A stretch of DNA of 64,000 bases from Eikenella halliae. Lineage in GTDB: Bacteria; Pseudomonadota; Gammaproteobacteria; Burkholderiales; Neisseriaceae. Shown here piece after piece: positions 8,057-16,549 of the stretch (the stretch's first letter is position 1; every line of letters begins with the position of its first letter). Below the pieces are notes generated by a model. The model ran no database searches and was not told where the DNA came from. It worked only from the letters and a program-made list of their open reading frames with translations. A program made the translations under genes and the position numbers. The DNA is taken from NCBI RefSeq assembly GCF_001648475.1, contig NZ_LXSQ01000003.1, positions 20,778 to 84,777 on the forward strand, in the 5' to 3' direction.

Positions 8057-9898
8057 TTAGAATCGGGTTCCCAGGCTGATGTGCCAGCGCAGTTTGCGGT
8101 CTTGGTGGCCGTAGGCCAAATCGAAGGAGAAGGGGGCAATCGGGCTAAACCAGCGCAGGCCGACGCCACTGCCGTGATGCCAGTTCATATTGGTGAAGTT
8201 GCGGCTCACCGAGCCCATGTCGTGAAACAGCGCCAGCGCGAAGTTTTTGCCGATCGGTTTTTGATATTCGAAGCTGGCCACGGCCAAGGCGCGGTCGGGC
8301 AGCACGGAATGGTTCGGGCCTTTGCGGCCGATGCTATCTTGCTCGTAGCCGCGCACGCTGTTGGCGCCGCCGCTGCGGAACAGCAATACGGAGGGCACTT
8401 CCGAATCTTGGTTGGAATGGGTGTAGCCCAACTCGCCGCGCACGATAAACGTGCCGATGTTTTTGTGTTCTTCGGGCGTGAAATAGTAGCCTGCGCGGCC
8501 GTGCACGCGCTGCACGGCGGCGGAAGAACCGAGCGAGCCGAGGGTGGCGCCTACCTTGCCTTCCAAATAATAGCCGTTGGCCGGGCGCAGCAGGGTTTCG
8601 ATGTTTTGGCGGCGCCAGGCTGCGGTGAGCATCAGCACATTGCTGCGGCCGAAGTCGGGCCCGCCCACAACGCGGCGTGATTCGGTGATGTATTCCAGCC
8701 CGAAACGTGCTTCGATGCCGTCGCGGTCGCGCACGCGCCAGATGCCGGATTGGAGGGTGTTTTTATCCAGTTTCTGCGTGGTGGAGCTGTCGTAAGCGAT
8801 GTTGCCTGTCCAATACCAGCCGTTGCTGTTGCGCGGCTGGCTCAGGCCGACGCTGGCGGTTTTCTCATAGCGGTTCACGTCGGTGGCGCCGGCAAACACA
8901 TAGCCCCGGTTGAATACGTTGTAGTGTTCATAACCTAGGCGGATGCCGGGGCCGTCTTTGGAATCGTAGCGCAGGCCGATATCGAATTTCTGGCGCGGCA
9001 CTTCGCTCACCGACACCAGCAGGGGCACGCGGTCGTCCACCATTTTGGAGAAATCGGCTTCCACCTGCGCGCGGCTGTAGTGACTGTCTTGTTCCAACGC
9101 CTGTTGGTAATCGAGGATTTTGTCGAAATCGTAGGGTTCGCCGGGCTTAAACTGCGCCATGCCGGTAATCACCGAGGCGGGATAACGCTCGTTGCCGCTC
9201 ACTTGAATATCGCCGAAATACACCGGCTGTTTGCTGTCCACGCTCACGGAGAGCACGGCTTGGCTGGTTTGCGGGTTAATGGTGGCGCGGCTTTCGGTGA
9301 GCGAGGCCAGCGGGTATTTGTAGCGGCGCACGGCGGAGAGCACCGCGTCTTTGCTGCCGCTCCACTCGCTGTTCACAAACGGCTGGCCCACCGGCAAGGC
9401 CCAGTTGGCCATGGCGCGTTTGTAGTAGGCGGCCAAATCGGTATCTTCCAGCACTTTGCCCACAATCGACACTTCCACATTGCTCACCTGCGTGCGCGGC
9501 CCGGGCTTCACCGTGATGCGCCAGCCGCGGCCGTGCGGGGCTACCTGAATATCGGCGCGGAAATAGCCTTGCGAGCGCACAATTTGTTTGATTTCGTCCG
9601 GCGCTTCTTCGGCCAAAAACTGCATTTGTTCTTGGTCGACGTCGGCATCCGGCTCGGTTTGGCGATTGATGATGGAAAGATGCTCGCGCAAAAGTGCGGC
9701 CAAATCGGCAGGCGCATCAATGGAAATGGGGAAAGGCAGTTTGTCCGGATTGGCCGTGGTGGGCTGCTCAATCGATTCTTTTTCTTTGCTTTTCTGCACC
9801 GAATCAGCTGCCGCCTCCCCGGCCTTGCCGTCGGCACGGGCGGGCAGGCTCAGCAGCAGGGCGGCAATCACGGCAAGGGGGAACAGAGGGGTTTTCAT
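8057..9898 (-). CDS. tamA: Outer-membrane assembly factor TamA (BamA/Omp85 family)
   Basis: 613 aa from the ATG at 9898. That start gives a signal peptide (MKTPLFPLAVIAALLLSLPA, cleavage near ARA); a longer reading to 10051 would put it internally and lacks support. The periplasmic part contains POTRA-like domains (about residues 70-300), followed by a 16-strand Omp85 barrel ending in F (HISLGTRF) with the RSGGANSVRGYEQDSIG lid motif. TamA partners TamB. tamB follows with zero spacing. One uptake sequence (9539-9549) lies in the POTRA region, read as IQVAP. Confidence 0.95.
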   Translation of the reverse strand: MKTPLFPLAVIAALLLSLPARADGKAGEAAADSVQKSKEKESIEQPTTANPDKLPFPISIDAPADLAALLREHLSIINRQTEPDADVDQEQMQFLAEEAPDEIKQIVRSQGYFRADIQVAPHGRGWRITVKPGPRTQVSNVEVSIVGKVLEDTDLAAYYKRAMANWALPVGQPFVNSEWSGSKDAVLSAVRRYKYPLASLTESRATINPQTSQAVLSVSVDSKQPVYFGDIQVSGNERYPASVITGMAQFKPGEPYDFDKILDYQQALEQDSHYSRAQVEADFSKMVDDRVPLLVSVSEVPRQKFDIGLRYDSKDGPGIRLGYEHYNVFNRGYVFAGATDVNRYEKTASVGLSQPRNSNGWYWTGNIAYDSSTTQKLDKNTLQSGIWRVRDRDGIEARFGLEYITESRRVVGGPDFGRSNVLMLTAAWRRQNIETLLRPANGYYLEGKVGATLGSLGSSAAVQRVHGRAGYYFTPEEHKNIGTFIVRGELGYTHSNQDSEVPSVLLFRSGGANSVRGYEQDSIGRKGPNHSVLPDRALAVASFEYQKPIGKNFALALFHDMGSVSRNFTNMNWHHGSGVGLRWFSPIAPFSFDLAYGHQDRKLRWHISLGTRF

Positions 9899-10068
9899 GG
9901 GCAATCTGCAATCGGTAAACATCAAGCCGGTGTGTGGCGGCAAACGGCGGCATATTAGCATTTTTGCCTTATCTTTTATAGTAAAGGCAGGCAAAAGAAA
10001 CCCAGCCTGCCAAGGCTGCCTGCAAGGGATGGTTGGAGGCCGATTACCCAACGGCCTGTTGTTGTGTG

Positions 10069-10106
10069 TTTCAGGTAGCCTCTATCCGCACCAAGGCTAC
10101 CTGAAA
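10069..10106. repeat. Inverted uptake-sequence pair between tamA and sstT
   Basis: Copies at 10069-10080 and 10095-10106. They lie upstream of both divergent genes (tamA leftward, sstT rightward), so they do not end either gene and may simply mark uptake. Confidence 0.6.
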
Positions 10107-10160
10107 AACCTGCCCGCCCGCCGCAGGCAGTTTGTGTGAGGATATGCCGTCAGTAAATAT

Positions 10161-10190
10161 TTGTGCCGATACGTTCGTTTCTGTTAGACT
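10161..10190 (+). promoter_or_regulatory. Putative sigma70 promoter for sstT
   Basis: TTGTGC at 10161-10166, an 18-nt spacer, and TAGACT at 10185-10190 preceded by TGT (extended -10). About 97 nt of leader precede the sstT ATG. Based on sequence only. Confidence 0.35.
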
Positions 10191-10286
10191 GAAGTTTTTT
10201 CCGCCCCGAACCACGGCCGAAGCAGGTTGGCACACCGGCATGCAAAGCGCTTCGGCCACACACAACCACACAACCTAGGATTTCCT

Positions 10287-11528
10287 ATGCAAAACAACAC
10301 TCAAAGGAAAAGCCCGTTCGGCTTTTTCACCAGCTTAGGGCTGGTAACGCAGATTGCCATCGGCCTCGTGCTCGGCATTTTGGTGGGCGTACTGGTGCGC
10401 AACACCGCCGCTGCCGGCGCGGTGGTGGAAATCGGCGCGATTTTGGGCAGCCTGTTTGTGGGCGCGCTCAAAGCGGTGGCGCCGATTTTGGTGTTCGCCT
10501 TGGTTACCGCCGCCATCTCGCAGCACCGCAGCGGCAACCCCACCAATATCCGCCCGATTTTGGTGCTGTATTTGGTGGGCACGTTTGCCGCCGCCGTGGT
10601 GGCCGTTGGCGCAAGCTTCCTGTTCCCCTCGCAGCTCTTGCTCAGCGGCGTGGAAGCAGCCAGCAACGAAGCGCCCACCGGCATCGGCGAAGTGATGCGC
10701 CATCTGCTGATGAACCTGGTGTCCAACCCGATTCAGGCGCTGGCCGATGCCAACTACATCGGCATTCTCGCCTGGGCATTGGTGCTCGGCACGGCGTTCC
10801 GCCAAGCCAGCGAGCACACCCGCACCCTGATCAACGACGTGGCCGAAGCCATTTCCAAAGTGGTGCGCGGCGTTATCCGCTTCGCCCCCTTGGGCATTTT
10901 CGGGCTGGTGCTGCTTACCATCGTGAAAGAAGGCTTCGACAAACTGGGCTTCTATCTGCACCTCTTGGCCGTATTACTGGGCGCGATGCTGTTTGTGGCG
11001 CTGGTGGTGAACCCCATCATCGTGTTCACCCAAACCCGCCGCAACCCCTTCCCGCTGGTGTTCACCTGCCTGCGCGAAAGCGGCGTAACCGCCTTCTTCA
11101 CCCGCTCTTCCGCCGCCAACATCCCAGTAAACATGGCTTTGGCGAAAAAACTCGGCCTGCATGAAGACACTTATTCCGTATCCATCCCGCTGGGCGCCAC
11201 CATCAATATGGCCGGTGCGGCCATTACCATCACCGTGCTCACCATGGCCGCGGTGCACACCTTGGGCATCGCCGTGGATTTCTGGACGGCACTGCTGCTG
11301 AGCGTGATCGCCGCCATCGGCGCCTGCGGTGCATCCGGCGTGGCCGGTGGCTCGCTGCTGCTGATTCCCATGGCCTGCAGCCTGTTCAACATCCCCAACG
11401 ACATCGCCATGCAGGTGGTGGGCGTGGGCTTCATCATCGGCGTCATCCAAGACTCCGCCGAAACCGCCCTCAACTCCTCCACCGACGTGCTCTTCACCGC
11501 CGCCGTGGATCAGGCGCACAAACGCTGA
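10287..11528 (+). CDS. sstT: Serine/threonine:Na+ symporter SstT
   Basis: 413 aa from ATG 10287, close to the 414 aa of the E. coli protein; AGGA lies 6 nt before this ATG, so a longer reading from 10227 is not preferred. SstT imports serine and threonine with sodium across the inner membrane (dicarboxylate/amino acid:cation symporter family). About eight membrane helices and two re-entrant hairpins are expected; the conserved INMAGAAITI and SGVAGGSLLLIP segments near the substrate site are present. Single-gene unit with an uptake-sequence hairpin at its 3' end. Confidence 0.95.
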   Translation: MQNNTQRKSPFGFFTSLGLVTQIAIGLVLGILVGVLVRNTAAAGAVVEIGAILGSLFVGALKAVAPILVFALVTAAISQHRSGNPTNIRPILVLYLVGTFAAAVVAVGASFLFPSQLLLSGVEAASNEAPTGIGEVMRHLLMNLVSNPIQALADANYIGILAWALVLGTAFRQASEHTRTLINDVAEAISKVVRGVIRFAPLGIFGLVLLTIVKEGFDKLGFYLHLLAVLLGAMLFVALVVNPIIVFTQTRRNPFPLVFTCLRESGVTAFFTRSSAANIPVNMALAKKLGLHEDTYSVSIPLGATINMAGAAITITVLTMAAVHTLGIAVDFWTALLLSVIAAIGACGASGVAGGSLLLIPMACSLFNIPNDIAMQVVGVGFIIGVIQDSAETALNSSTDVLFTAAVDQAHKR

Positions 11529-11550
11529 CGCCTCATCTTGCGGGCTAAAA

Positions 11551-11598
11551 AAGGCTACCTGAAAATGCCAAGCGGCAAAGCTTTCAGGTAGCCTTTTG
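11551..11598 (+). terminator. Uptake-sequence terminator of sstT
   Basis: Inverted copies at 11553-11564 and 11582-11593 with an A-rich lead and a T run after the stem, 23 nt after the sstT stop. Confidence 0.75.
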
Positions 11599-11747
11599 CT
11601 ATGGGGAACGGCAAGGCGACGTTGCGCCATTATTTACAGCACCACCTCATCCTTCAACAAGACAGCAGGCCGCAGATAATACAACCGGCACGGCCAGGCA
11701 AACCAACTCTGCAGCGCAAGCCAGATTGGTTTGCAACTTAAAGCAAA

Positions 11748-11788
11748 GGCTACCTGAAAAAGCCCTAACGGGTTTCAGGTAGCCTTTT
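11748..11788 (-). terminator. Uptake-sequence terminator of dnaJ
   Basis: Inverted copies at 11748-11759 and 11773-11784, flanked by AAA and TTTT so it could work in both directions. It lies 22 nt beyond the dnaJ stop. The 150 bp between this and the sstT terminator hold nothing I recognise. Confidence 0.7.
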
Positions 11789-11806
11789 GTGCAGCGGGCT
11801 GCCGCC

Positions 11807-12931
11807 TTAGTCGAACAGATCGTTTTTCAAATCGCGCAGTTTGTCCATAAACGATTTCTGGCGCGGGGTTTGGGCGCGGTCGAGGCCGGTGGAGATTTTT
11901 TCAAATTCTTCCAGCAATTCGCGCTGGCGATCGGTAAGGTTGACCGGGGTTTCCACCACGATGTGGCAATACAAATCGCCCATCGAGGAAGAACGCAGCG
12001 ATTTCATGCCCTTGCCTTTCACGCGCATGCGGCGGCCGGTTTGGGTTTCTTTCGGGATATTCAGCTTCACGCGGCCGTTGAGCGTGGGCACTTCCACTTC
12101 GCCGCCCAGCGCGGCAACGGTGAAGCTCACCGGCAATTCGCAGTGCAGATCCAAGCCGTTGCGCTCGAAGATTTCGTGGCGGCGGATGTGCACCACCACA
12201 TACAAATCGCCCGCGGGCGCGCCGTGCGAGCCGGGCTCGCCCTCGCCGGCAAGGCGGATGGGCTGCTCGTTTTCGATGCCGGCGGGAATGTTCACGTCCA
12301 GCGTTTTGCGGCTCTTCACGCGGCCTGCGCCATGGCATTTAACGCACGGCTCTTTGATTTCGCGGCCGGAGCCGCCGCAGGTGGGGCAGGTTTGCTGCAA
12401 CTGGAAAATGGCCTGGCGCACGTGTACCACGCCGGAGCCGTGGCAGGTGGAACAGGTGGTGGCGGAGGTGCCGGGTTTGGCGCCGGAGCCGTGGCAGATG
12501 TCGCACTCTTCGTGCGAGGGGATGGTGATGCGTTTCTTGCTGCCCGCCGCGGCTTCTTCCAGCGTGATTTCAATATCGTAGCGCAAATCTTCGCCTTGGA
12601 AGTTCTGCTGGCGCGCCCCACCGCCACCGCCGAACATCTGGCTGAAAATATCGCCGAAATCAAAGCCGCCCGCGCCGCCGAAACCACCGAAGCCGCCGGC
12701 ATTGCCGTCTACGCCGGCCTGGCCGAATTGGTCGTAGCGGCTGCGTTTTTCGCGGTCGGAAAGGATTTCGTAGGCCTTTTGGATGGTTTTGAATTTCTCT
12801 TCCGCTTCCTTATTGTCGGGGTTGCGGTCGGGATGGTATTTCATCGCCAGCTTGCGGTAGGCCCTTTTGATTTCTTCATCGGAGGCATCGCGGGAGACGC
12901 CGAGGGTTTGATAGTAGTCTTGATCGCTCAT
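11807..12931 (-). CDS. dnaJ: Chaperone DnaJ (Hsp40)
   Basis: 374 aa from ATG 12931 (MSDQDYYQTLG), the canonical start; an upstream in-frame extension to 13063 has no homology to the family. DnaJ delivers unfolded clients to DnaK and stimulates its ATPase. Visible: J domain (1-70) with HPD in KYHPDRNPD, a Gly/Phe-rich linker, four zinc-binding CxxCxGxG repeats (CDICHGSG, CSTCHGSG, CPTCGGSG, CVKCHGAG), and the C-terminal client-binding domains. dnaK is not adjacent in this window. Confidence 0.98.
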   Translation of the reverse strand: MSDQDYYQTLGVSRDASDEEIKRAYRKLAMKYHPDRNPDNKEAEEKFKTIQKAYEILSDREKRSRYDQFGQAGVDGNAGGFGGFGGAGGFDFGDIFSQMFGGGGGARQQNFQGEDLRYDIEITLEEAAAGSKKRITIPSHEECDICHGSGAKPGTSATTCSTCHGSGVVHVRQAIFQLQQTCPTCGGSGREIKEPCVKCHGAGRVKSRKTLDVNIPAGIENEQPIRLAGEGEPGSHGAPAGDLYVVVHIRRHEIFERNGLDLHCELPVSFTVAALGGEVEVPTLNGRVKLNIPKETQTGRRMRVKGKGMKSLRSSSMGDLYCHIVVETPVNLTDRQRELLEEFEKISTGLDRAQTPRQKSFMDKLRDLKNDLFD

Positions 12932-13153
12932 TTTTGCTAAATTGGGTAAATAAACAGTTCGCCGCGCAAGATTAGGGCGGGAACGGGAAAAACAAGCTCT
13001 CAAGCAGATTAACTTTGCTTCCGGCTGCGGGCGGCGCAATGCGGGAGTCCGCCACACCGCCACGCCCGCATAAACTCACCCGTTTTAGCTATCGCGGAAA
13101 ACGCGATTTTCAGGTAGCCTTAGCGGTTTCCGCAGCTATGTTAAAGAAACGCC

Positions 13154-13768
13154 ATGCCCAACACCATCTATCTGGCCTCGGCCAGCCCGCGCCGCCACGA
13201 AATTTTGGCTTCATTAGGTTTCCAGCCCGTGCTGCTGGTGGCGGAAACCGATGAAACGGCGCGGCCGGGCGAAGCGGTGGCGGATTATGTGGCGCGGATG
13301 GCGCGGCAGAAAAACGCGGCAGCGCGCCGGCTGGCGGCGCAACGCGGCCTGGCCTTGGCACAGCCGCTGTTGAGCGCCGACACGGTGGTGGCGCTGGACA
13401 ATGCCATTTTGGGCAAACCGCGCGATGCGGCGCACGCCCGCGAGCTGCTGGAAAGCCTTTCCGGGCGCGAACACCAAGTGTGGACGGCGGTGTGCGTGTC
13501 GCTCGGCGAGCAAACGCTGGAGGCGGCACAGCGCAGCGATGTGCGGTTTAAAGAACTGAGCGCGCAGGAAATCGCGGCCTATATCGCCAGCGGCGAACCG
13601 CTGGATAAAGCCGGCGCATACGGCATCCAAGGCATCGGCGGCGTGTTTGTGGCGCACCTTTCCGGCAGCTTCAGCGGCGTGATGGGGCTGCCCGTGTTTG
13701 AAACCGTGCAGCTGCTGCGCCAACTGGGTTCGCCCGTGCCGCCGTTTGCCGAGGCTATAGTGAATTAA
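13154..13768 (+). CDS. maf: Maf-like nucleoside triphosphate pyrophosphatase
   Basis: 204 aa. Maf proteins hydrolyse non-canonical or modified nucleoside triphosphates (dTTP/UTP or m7GTP type). The N-terminal phosphate-binding motif ASASPRRHEIL and the DTVVALDNAILGKPRD segment with the catalytic Asp are present. The last three codons and stop (ATA GTG AAT TAA) are supplied by a Correia element inserted at the 3' end. Without it the gene would read GCT ACC TGA from an uptake sequence and end Ala-Thr. The conserved domain is complete, so activity is probably kept. Which Maf subgroup is uncertain. Confidence 0.93.
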   Translation: MPNTIYLASASPRRHEILASLGFQPVLLVAETDETARPGEAVADYVARMARQKNAAARRLAAQRGLALAQPLLSADTVVALDNAILGKPRDAAHARELLESLSGREHQVWTAVCVSLGEQTLEAAQRSDVRFKELSAQEIAAYIASGEPLDKAGAYGIQGIGGVFVAHLSGSFSGVMGLPVFETVQLLRQLGSPVPPFAEAIVN

Positions 13769-13859
13769 CAAAAACCAGTACCGCGTTGGCTCGCCTTGCC
13801 GTACTATCTGTACTGTCTGCGGCTCGCCGCCTTGTCCTGATTTTTGTTCATCCACTACA
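13756..13859. repeat. Correia element copy B, inserted in an uptake sequence
   Basis: 104 bp, starts TATAGTGAATTAACAAAAA and ends with a slightly decayed TCATCCACTACA. Left flank GAGGC and right flank CCTGAAACC join across one TA to give GAGGCTACCTGAAACC, an exact uptake sequence. The element therefore sits inside one, with TA target duplication (right copy mutated to CA). Confidence 0.88.
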
Positions 13860-13888
13860 CCTGAAACCGTATTGCCGCATGATTTAAG

Positions 13889-13922
13889 GGCTACCTGAAA
13901 GCCTGCCGTTTTTCAGGTAGCC
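13889..13922. repeat. Inverted uptake-sequence pair between maf and nnrS
   Basis: Copies at 13889-13900 and 13911-13922 with a 10-nt loop. Probable terminator for maf read-through ahead of nnrS. Confidence 0.65.
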
Positions 13923-13961
13923 TTCCCCGTTAACCTTCATCAAACCAATTATCGACACATC

Positions 13962-15155
13962 ATGAACCTGCTTTCCAAAAACCATCCCGTTTGGGGCATG
14001 GCCTTCCGCCCCTTCTATCCGCTGGCCGCCCTCTACGGCGCGTTTTCCATCCTGCTGTGGAGCTTCGGCTATCAAGGCACGGCCGCGCTGCCCAATTATT
14101 TCTGGCATGCCCACGAAATGATTTGGGGCTATGCCGGCGCGGTGGTGGTGGCCTTCCTGCTCACGGCGGTAGCCACCTGGACGAAACAGCCGCGCACTTG
14201 GGGCGCGCCGCTGATGGTGCTCGCCCTGCTGTGGCTGTTGGCGCGCGCGTTTGCCTTTGCCGCGCCGCTCACTTTGGCGGCAGGCATTGCAAGCGTGGCG
14301 TTCTATTGGTTTGCGGCCTGGCACATGGGCGCGGCCGTGGTGCGCAGCCGCAACAAGCGCAATTATTTGGCGGTGGCCGCGCTGTTTGTGTTCGGCCTGC
14401 TGCAGGCGCTGTTTCATTGGCAGCTGGCGCGGCACAATTTTTCCGCGCTCGCCGGCGGGCTGTTTGCCGGGCTTTCCGTGGTGGCCGGCTTTATCGGGCT
14501 GGTGGGGATGCGCGTGATTCCGTTCTTCACCGCCAAACGGCTCGGCTGCGAGCAGGTGGGCAGCCATCCTTTGGTGATGACGGCTTCCTTGGTGGTGCCG
14601 CTGGCCATGGCCCTGCTCTACGGCTTGCAGGCGGTGCTGCCGCCCTCGGCAGCCGATGCGGCCATGGCCGCCGCAGCCGTGCTCAGCATAGCGGCAGGGC
14701 TGCTGGATATCGTGCAAACCGTGCGCTGGTGGCGGCCGGAAGTGGCCAAAGAGCCGATGCTGTGGATTCTGTTTGCGGGATTCCTGCTCACCGGCGCGGG
14801 GCTGGCCGTGATGGGCGCGGGTTATTGGCTGCCGCGCTGGCAGAGCCTGGGTGTGCATTTGGTGGCCGTTGGCGGCATCGGGCTGATGACGGTGGGCATG
14901 ATGGTGCGCACCGCGCTGGGGCACACCGGCCGGCCGCTCTATCCCGCGCCTGCCGCCATGCCGCTGGCGTTTTGGCTGATGGTGGCCGCCGCGCTGGCGC
15001 GTGCTGCCACGGCGGTGTTGATGTATCTGCTCCCCGCTGCCTACCAGCCCGGCCTGTGGCTCTCCGGCCTGCTGTTTGCCGCTTCGCTGCTGCTCTACAC
15101 TTGGCGCTACCTGCCCTGGCTGGCCGCGCCGCGGGTGGACGGCAAAGAAGGCTGA
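13962..15155 (+). CDS. nnrS: NnrS family membrane protein
   Basis: 397 aa, about twelve hydrophobic segments. NnrS proteins are haem/copper-containing inner-membrane proteins linked to nitric oxide tolerance and denitrification regulons. The family start (NHPVWGMAFRPFYPLAALY), the HAHEMIWGYAGAVVVAFLLT segment and the conserved GMRVIPFFTAKR motif are present; His residues in WHAHEM and AWHMGA are candidate metal ligands. No nitrite or NO reductase gene lies nearby, so the nitric oxide role is taken from the family. Followed by an uptake-sequence pair. Confidence 0.92.
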   Translation: MNLLSKNHPVWGMAFRPFYPLAALYGAFSILLWSFGYQGTAALPNYFWHAHEMIWGYAGAVVVAFLLTAVATWTKQPRTWGAPLMVLALLWLLARAFAFAAPLTLAAGIASVAFYWFAAWHMGAAVVRSRNKRNYLAVAALFVFGLLQALFHWQLARHNFSALAGGLFAGLSVVAGFIGLVGMRVIPFFTAKRLGCEQVGSHPLVMTASLVVPLAMALLYGLQAVLPPSAADAAMAAAAVLSIAAGLLDIVQTVRWWRPEVAKEPMLWILFAGFLLTGAGLAVMGAGYWLPRWQSLGVHLVAVGGIGLMTVGMMVRTALGHTGRPLYPAPAAMPLAFWLMVAAALARAATAVLMYLLPAAYQPGLWLSGLLFAASLLLYTWRYLPWLAAPRVDGKEG

Positions 15156-15186
15156 GTGGCAGGCCACCTGAAACCGCGTCGGCATT

Positions 15187-15227
15187 TTTCAGGTAGCCTT
15201 TGGCTGGCTCATGGCGGCTACCTGAAA
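15187..15227 (+). terminator. Uptake-sequence hairpin behind nnrS
   Basis: Inverted copies at 15187-15198 and 15216-15227, 32 nt after the nnrS stop. A further single copy lies at about 15285-15296. Confidence 0.6.
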
Positions 15228-15340
15228 ACAGCGCAAACGCAGCTTCCATCCAGCATCGCCAAAACACATCGCACCAAAGCAAAGGGCTACCTGAAAAAAT
15301 CGCAGGCAGCCCTTTGCCATACTCCCCCTTACTGCGCCGG

Positions 15341-15349
15341 TGCTATAAT
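15341..15349 (+). promoter_or_regulatory. Extended -10 promoter for lrgA-lrgB
   Basis: TGCTATAAT, a perfect extended -10 element, 33 nt before the first ATG of the pair. No good -35 box at standard spacing, which extended -10 promoters can lack. Confidence 0.5.
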
Positions 15350-15382
15350 TCTTTTTTTCCAACCTATCTTAGGCCGGTAACC

Positions 15383-15721
15383 ATGTTACGCGCACTTATT
15401 ATTGTTTTCGCCTGCCTGGCCGCAGGCGAAGTGTTTTTGCACCTTACCCACCTCAAACTGCCCGCCAGCATTGTGGGGCTGCTGATTTTGTTCGGCCTGC
15501 TCAAAGCCGGCTGGGTGAAGGAGGCCTGGTTTAAGCCGATGACTGAATTCCTCATGCAACACATGATGCTGCTGATGATTCCCGCCTGCGTGGCACTGAT
15601 GGACTATTTTTCCATCGTGGCGCACGATTTCTGGTCGATTGCCGCCGCCACCGTGGCCAGCAGCGTGCTGGTGCTGCTCTCCAGTGCGAAAACGCACGAA
15701 ATTTTAAGGAGGCACAAATGA
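15383..15721 (+). CDS. CidA/LrgA family holin-like protein
   Basis: 112 aa from ATG 15383; a longer in-frame reading from 15200 runs through uptake sequences and the promoter and is rejected. Four membrane helices typical of CidA/LrgA, with the family stretch LKLPASIVGLLILFGLL. These small membrane proteins work with an LrgB/CidB partner in murein hydrolase control or, in some bacteria, as organic acid transporters. The stop codon overlaps the next start (ATGA), so translation is coupled to the LrgB-like gene. Confidence 0.9.
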   Translation: MLRALIIVFACLAAGEVFLHLTHLKLPASIVGLLILFGLLKAGWVKEAWFKPMTEFLMQHMMLLMIPACVALMDYFSIVAHDFWSIAAATVASSVLVLLSSAKTHEILRRHK

Positions 15722-16413
15722 GGGAAATCGCCACCCATCCCGTTGTGCTGATTTTGATGATGCTCGCCGTTTACCGCTTCAGCCTGTTTTTGCGCCTGCG
15801 CAGCGGCAGCCCGCTGGCCAACCCGCTGATGGTGAGCACGGTTTTGGTCATCGGCTACCTGAAACTCTTCGGCATCCGCTACGACGATTTCATGCAAACC
15901 GGCCGCATGGTCGGCTTTTGGCTGCAACCGGCCATCGTGTGCCTGGCCATCCCCATGTATCAGCAGTGGCCGCGCATCCGCAGCCAATGGCTGCCGATTG
16001 CCGCCTCGCAGCTGGTGGGCAGCGTGGTGGGGATTGTGAGCGGCGTGCTGTTTGCCCACTGGCTGGGCGCCAGCCACGACGTGAGCCAGTCACTCGCCGC
16101 CAAATCGGTTACCATGCCGATTGCGCTGGAAATCACCCATGTTCTGGACGGCATCCCCGCCGTTTCGGTGGCCGCCGTGCTGATTGCCGGGCTCACCGGC
16201 CAGTTTATCGGCTTTTGGATTCTGCACCACAGCCACATCCGCAACCCCATCTCACACTCCATCGCACAGGGCACGGCCTCGCACGCCATCGGCATTGCCG
16301 CCAGCCTGGAAATCAGCGGCCACTTCGCCGCCTACGCCACCCTCGGCCTGATTTTCAACGGCATCCTCACCTCCTTCCTCGCCCCGATTATCGTGCCGCT
16401 GTTGGGCGTTTGA
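15718..16413 (+). CDS. LrgB/CidB family membrane protein
   Basis: 231 aa. LrgB-type inner-membrane protein partnered with the upstream CidA/LrgA-like gene; the ATG overlaps the upstream TGA. Family motifs KSVTMPIALEI and GTASHAIGIAASLEI are visible, with about seven hydrophobic segments. An uptake sequence at 15853-15864 is read in frame as GYLK within a membrane-proximal stretch. Role (autolysis control versus transport of a metabolite such as a glycolate/pyruvate-type acid) cannot be set from sequence. Confidence 0.92.
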   Translation: MREIATHPVVLILMMLAVYRFSLFLRLRSGSPLANPLMVSTVLVIGYLKLFGIRYDDFMQTGRMVGFWLQPAIVCLAIPMYQQWPRIRSQWLPIAASQLVGSVVGIVSGVLFAHWLGASHDVSQSLAAKSVTMPIALEITHVLDGIPAVSVAAVLIAGLTGQFIGFWILHHSHIRNPISHSIAQGTASHAIGIAASLEISGHFAAYATLGLIFNGILTSFLAPIIVPLLGV

Positions 16414-16499
16414 ACGTGCCGCATGAATGGGAAAGGCTACCCGAAAAGCCGTAGCTTGGATTCTTGAATCCGATACCCGCTAAAGGCTACCTGAAGAAA

Positions 16500-16523
16500 G
16501 GCTACCTGAAATTTCAGGTAGCC
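16500..16523. terminator. Perfect uptake-sequence palindrome between convergent genes
   Basis: Two uptake sequences fused head to head form a 24-nt perfect palindrome, preceded by another copy ending at 16495. It serves the convergent lrgB-like gene (plus) and the beta-barrel gene (minus), whose stop is 27 nt away. Confidence 0.75.
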
Positions 16524-16549
16524 TTTGCGTTGCAGACAAGCGCGGCGGT

